From: Negativicoccus succinicivorans
GTDB taxonomy: Bacteria; Bacillota; Negativicutes; Veillonellales; Negativicoccaceae
Assembly: GCF_018373335.1 (NCBI RefSeq)
Contig: NZ_JAHAHH010000025.1
Location: forward strand, 1-15,322
Reading direction: 5' to 3'
Length of the DNA stretch: 15,322 nt
The notes below the pieces were generated by a model, which saw only the letters and a list, made by a program, of their open reading frames with translations, searched no databases and was not told the origin of the DNA. The position numbers and the translations under genes are program-made. Shown here piece after piece: positions 14,927-15,322 of this stretch. Within the stretch, counting starts at the first letter, position 1. Every line of letters starts with the position of its first letter.

Positions 14927-15294
14927 TGCTTTCCCTCCGCCGGCGCAAAGCGGGATAAATCGGGAACGCCTTCGCTGATGGCATCGCTGACGATTTTTTG
15001 AATATCGGCGGCCACCTGCTGCCAACGCATGAACGCGTGCAGGTATTCACTCGCAAGCGAGTTATTTTGCACCATCACCTGCAAACTCTGTAACTTTTCC
15101 ATGCCGTCCCAGCCGTCTGTTTTCTGCAACATGCGACGGTATTCCGCTTCCATCTGCAAGGCGAGAAATTCTTCCGCCAGATCTTTCGCCGCCGCGTCCT
15201 GCGCCAGTTTTTCTTTCGCCGCGATCAGCTGTTTCATTTCCGCGCTTTCGCGAATACTTTTTGCTAAATTATAAGCATCATCATACATATTCAT
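14923..15294 (-). CDS. YlbF/YmcA-family protein
   Basis: The 123-residue, mainly helical protein matches the YlbF/YmcA type by its opening MNMYDDAYNLAKSIRES, long charged helices and a conserved middle segment, LALQMEAEY. In Bacillus such proteins form a complex that acts with RNase Y in mRNA processing and affects competence and biofilm formation; that role is knowledge of relatives, not shown here. The ATG has AAGGAG seven bases upstream, with a second Met two codons on. It overlaps the murB GTG by four bases and is the first operon gene inside the window. Its promoter would lie beyond the edge; only 28 bases upstream are visible. Confidence 0.83.
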   Translation of the reverse strand: MNMYDDAYNLAKSIRESAEMKQLIAAKEKLAQDAAAKDLAEEFLALQMEAEYRRMLQKTDGWDGMEKLQSLQVMVQNNSLASEYLHAFMRWQQVAADIQKIVSDAISEGVPDLSRFAPAEGKQ

Positions 15295-15322
15295 GGGAAT
15301 CTCCTTTCCCTTCAGGCAAATG

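Noticed and set aside
13982..15025. Longer murB reading frame starting at 15025
   Set aside because: The extra N-terminus lies within the ylbF-like gene and matches nothing, while GTG 14926 has a good binding site and a 4-base overlap.

Overview
The window looks like a chromosomal segment of a diderm Firmicute (Negativicutes). Three things support this. An LptD/OstA-like outer-membrane beta-barrel gene and two further secreted envelope genes sit beside clostridial-type genes: a SCIFF peptide with its radical-SAM maturase, and a YlbF-family gene. Ribosome binding sites are strong AAGGAG/GGAGG types. Promoters have clear TATAAT -10 boxes, several with an extended TG. The genus cannot be fixed from the sequence alone. 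All protein genes lie on the minus strand; only the two tRNAs are on plus.

Layout from low to high coordinate. (1) 1-3335: an envelope operon read leftward, comprising a secreted coiled-coil protein, an LptD-like barrel, and a membrane-anchored protein cut by the window edge. (2) 3398-3949: a single-gene unit for a 150-residue secreted protein ending in Phe, with its own promoter and a 15-bp-stem terminator. (3) 3952-5607: the SCIFF RiPP locus. A 49-residue six-cysteine precursor (5422-5571) is followed by a terminator-like hairpin and then the radical SAM/SPASM maturase. (4) 5700-6182: an unrecognised, probably C-terminally membrane-anchored protein. (5) 6291-6523: a plus-strand tRNA-Pro(CGG)/tRNA-Gly(TCC) pair with a near-consensus promoter and an intrinsic terminator. 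(6) 6524-6783: no convincing gene, but two related A/T-rich hairpins. (7) 6784-10566: a four-gene YbhGFSR-type ABC export operon (membrane fusion protein, two separate ATPases, one permease). Each junction is an ATGA overlap, and a bidirectional terminator closes it. (8) 10595-15294: a housekeeping operon read leftward: ylbF-like, murB, an rph-rdgB fusion, speD and a malic enzyme, ending in a second terminator.

The standout is the SCIFF locus: a complete precursor plus maturase, with an extended -10 promoter and a hairpin placed to set the peptide-to-enzyme ratio, found beside outer-membrane genes. The SCIFF family is known, but to my knowledge its product has no settled biological role. Second is the RNase PH-RdgB fusion. 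Third is the ABC exporter: the usual tandem-ATPase polypeptide is split in two, and the first ATPase lacks the H-loop histidine. I see no mobile elements, CRISPR arrays or phage genes.
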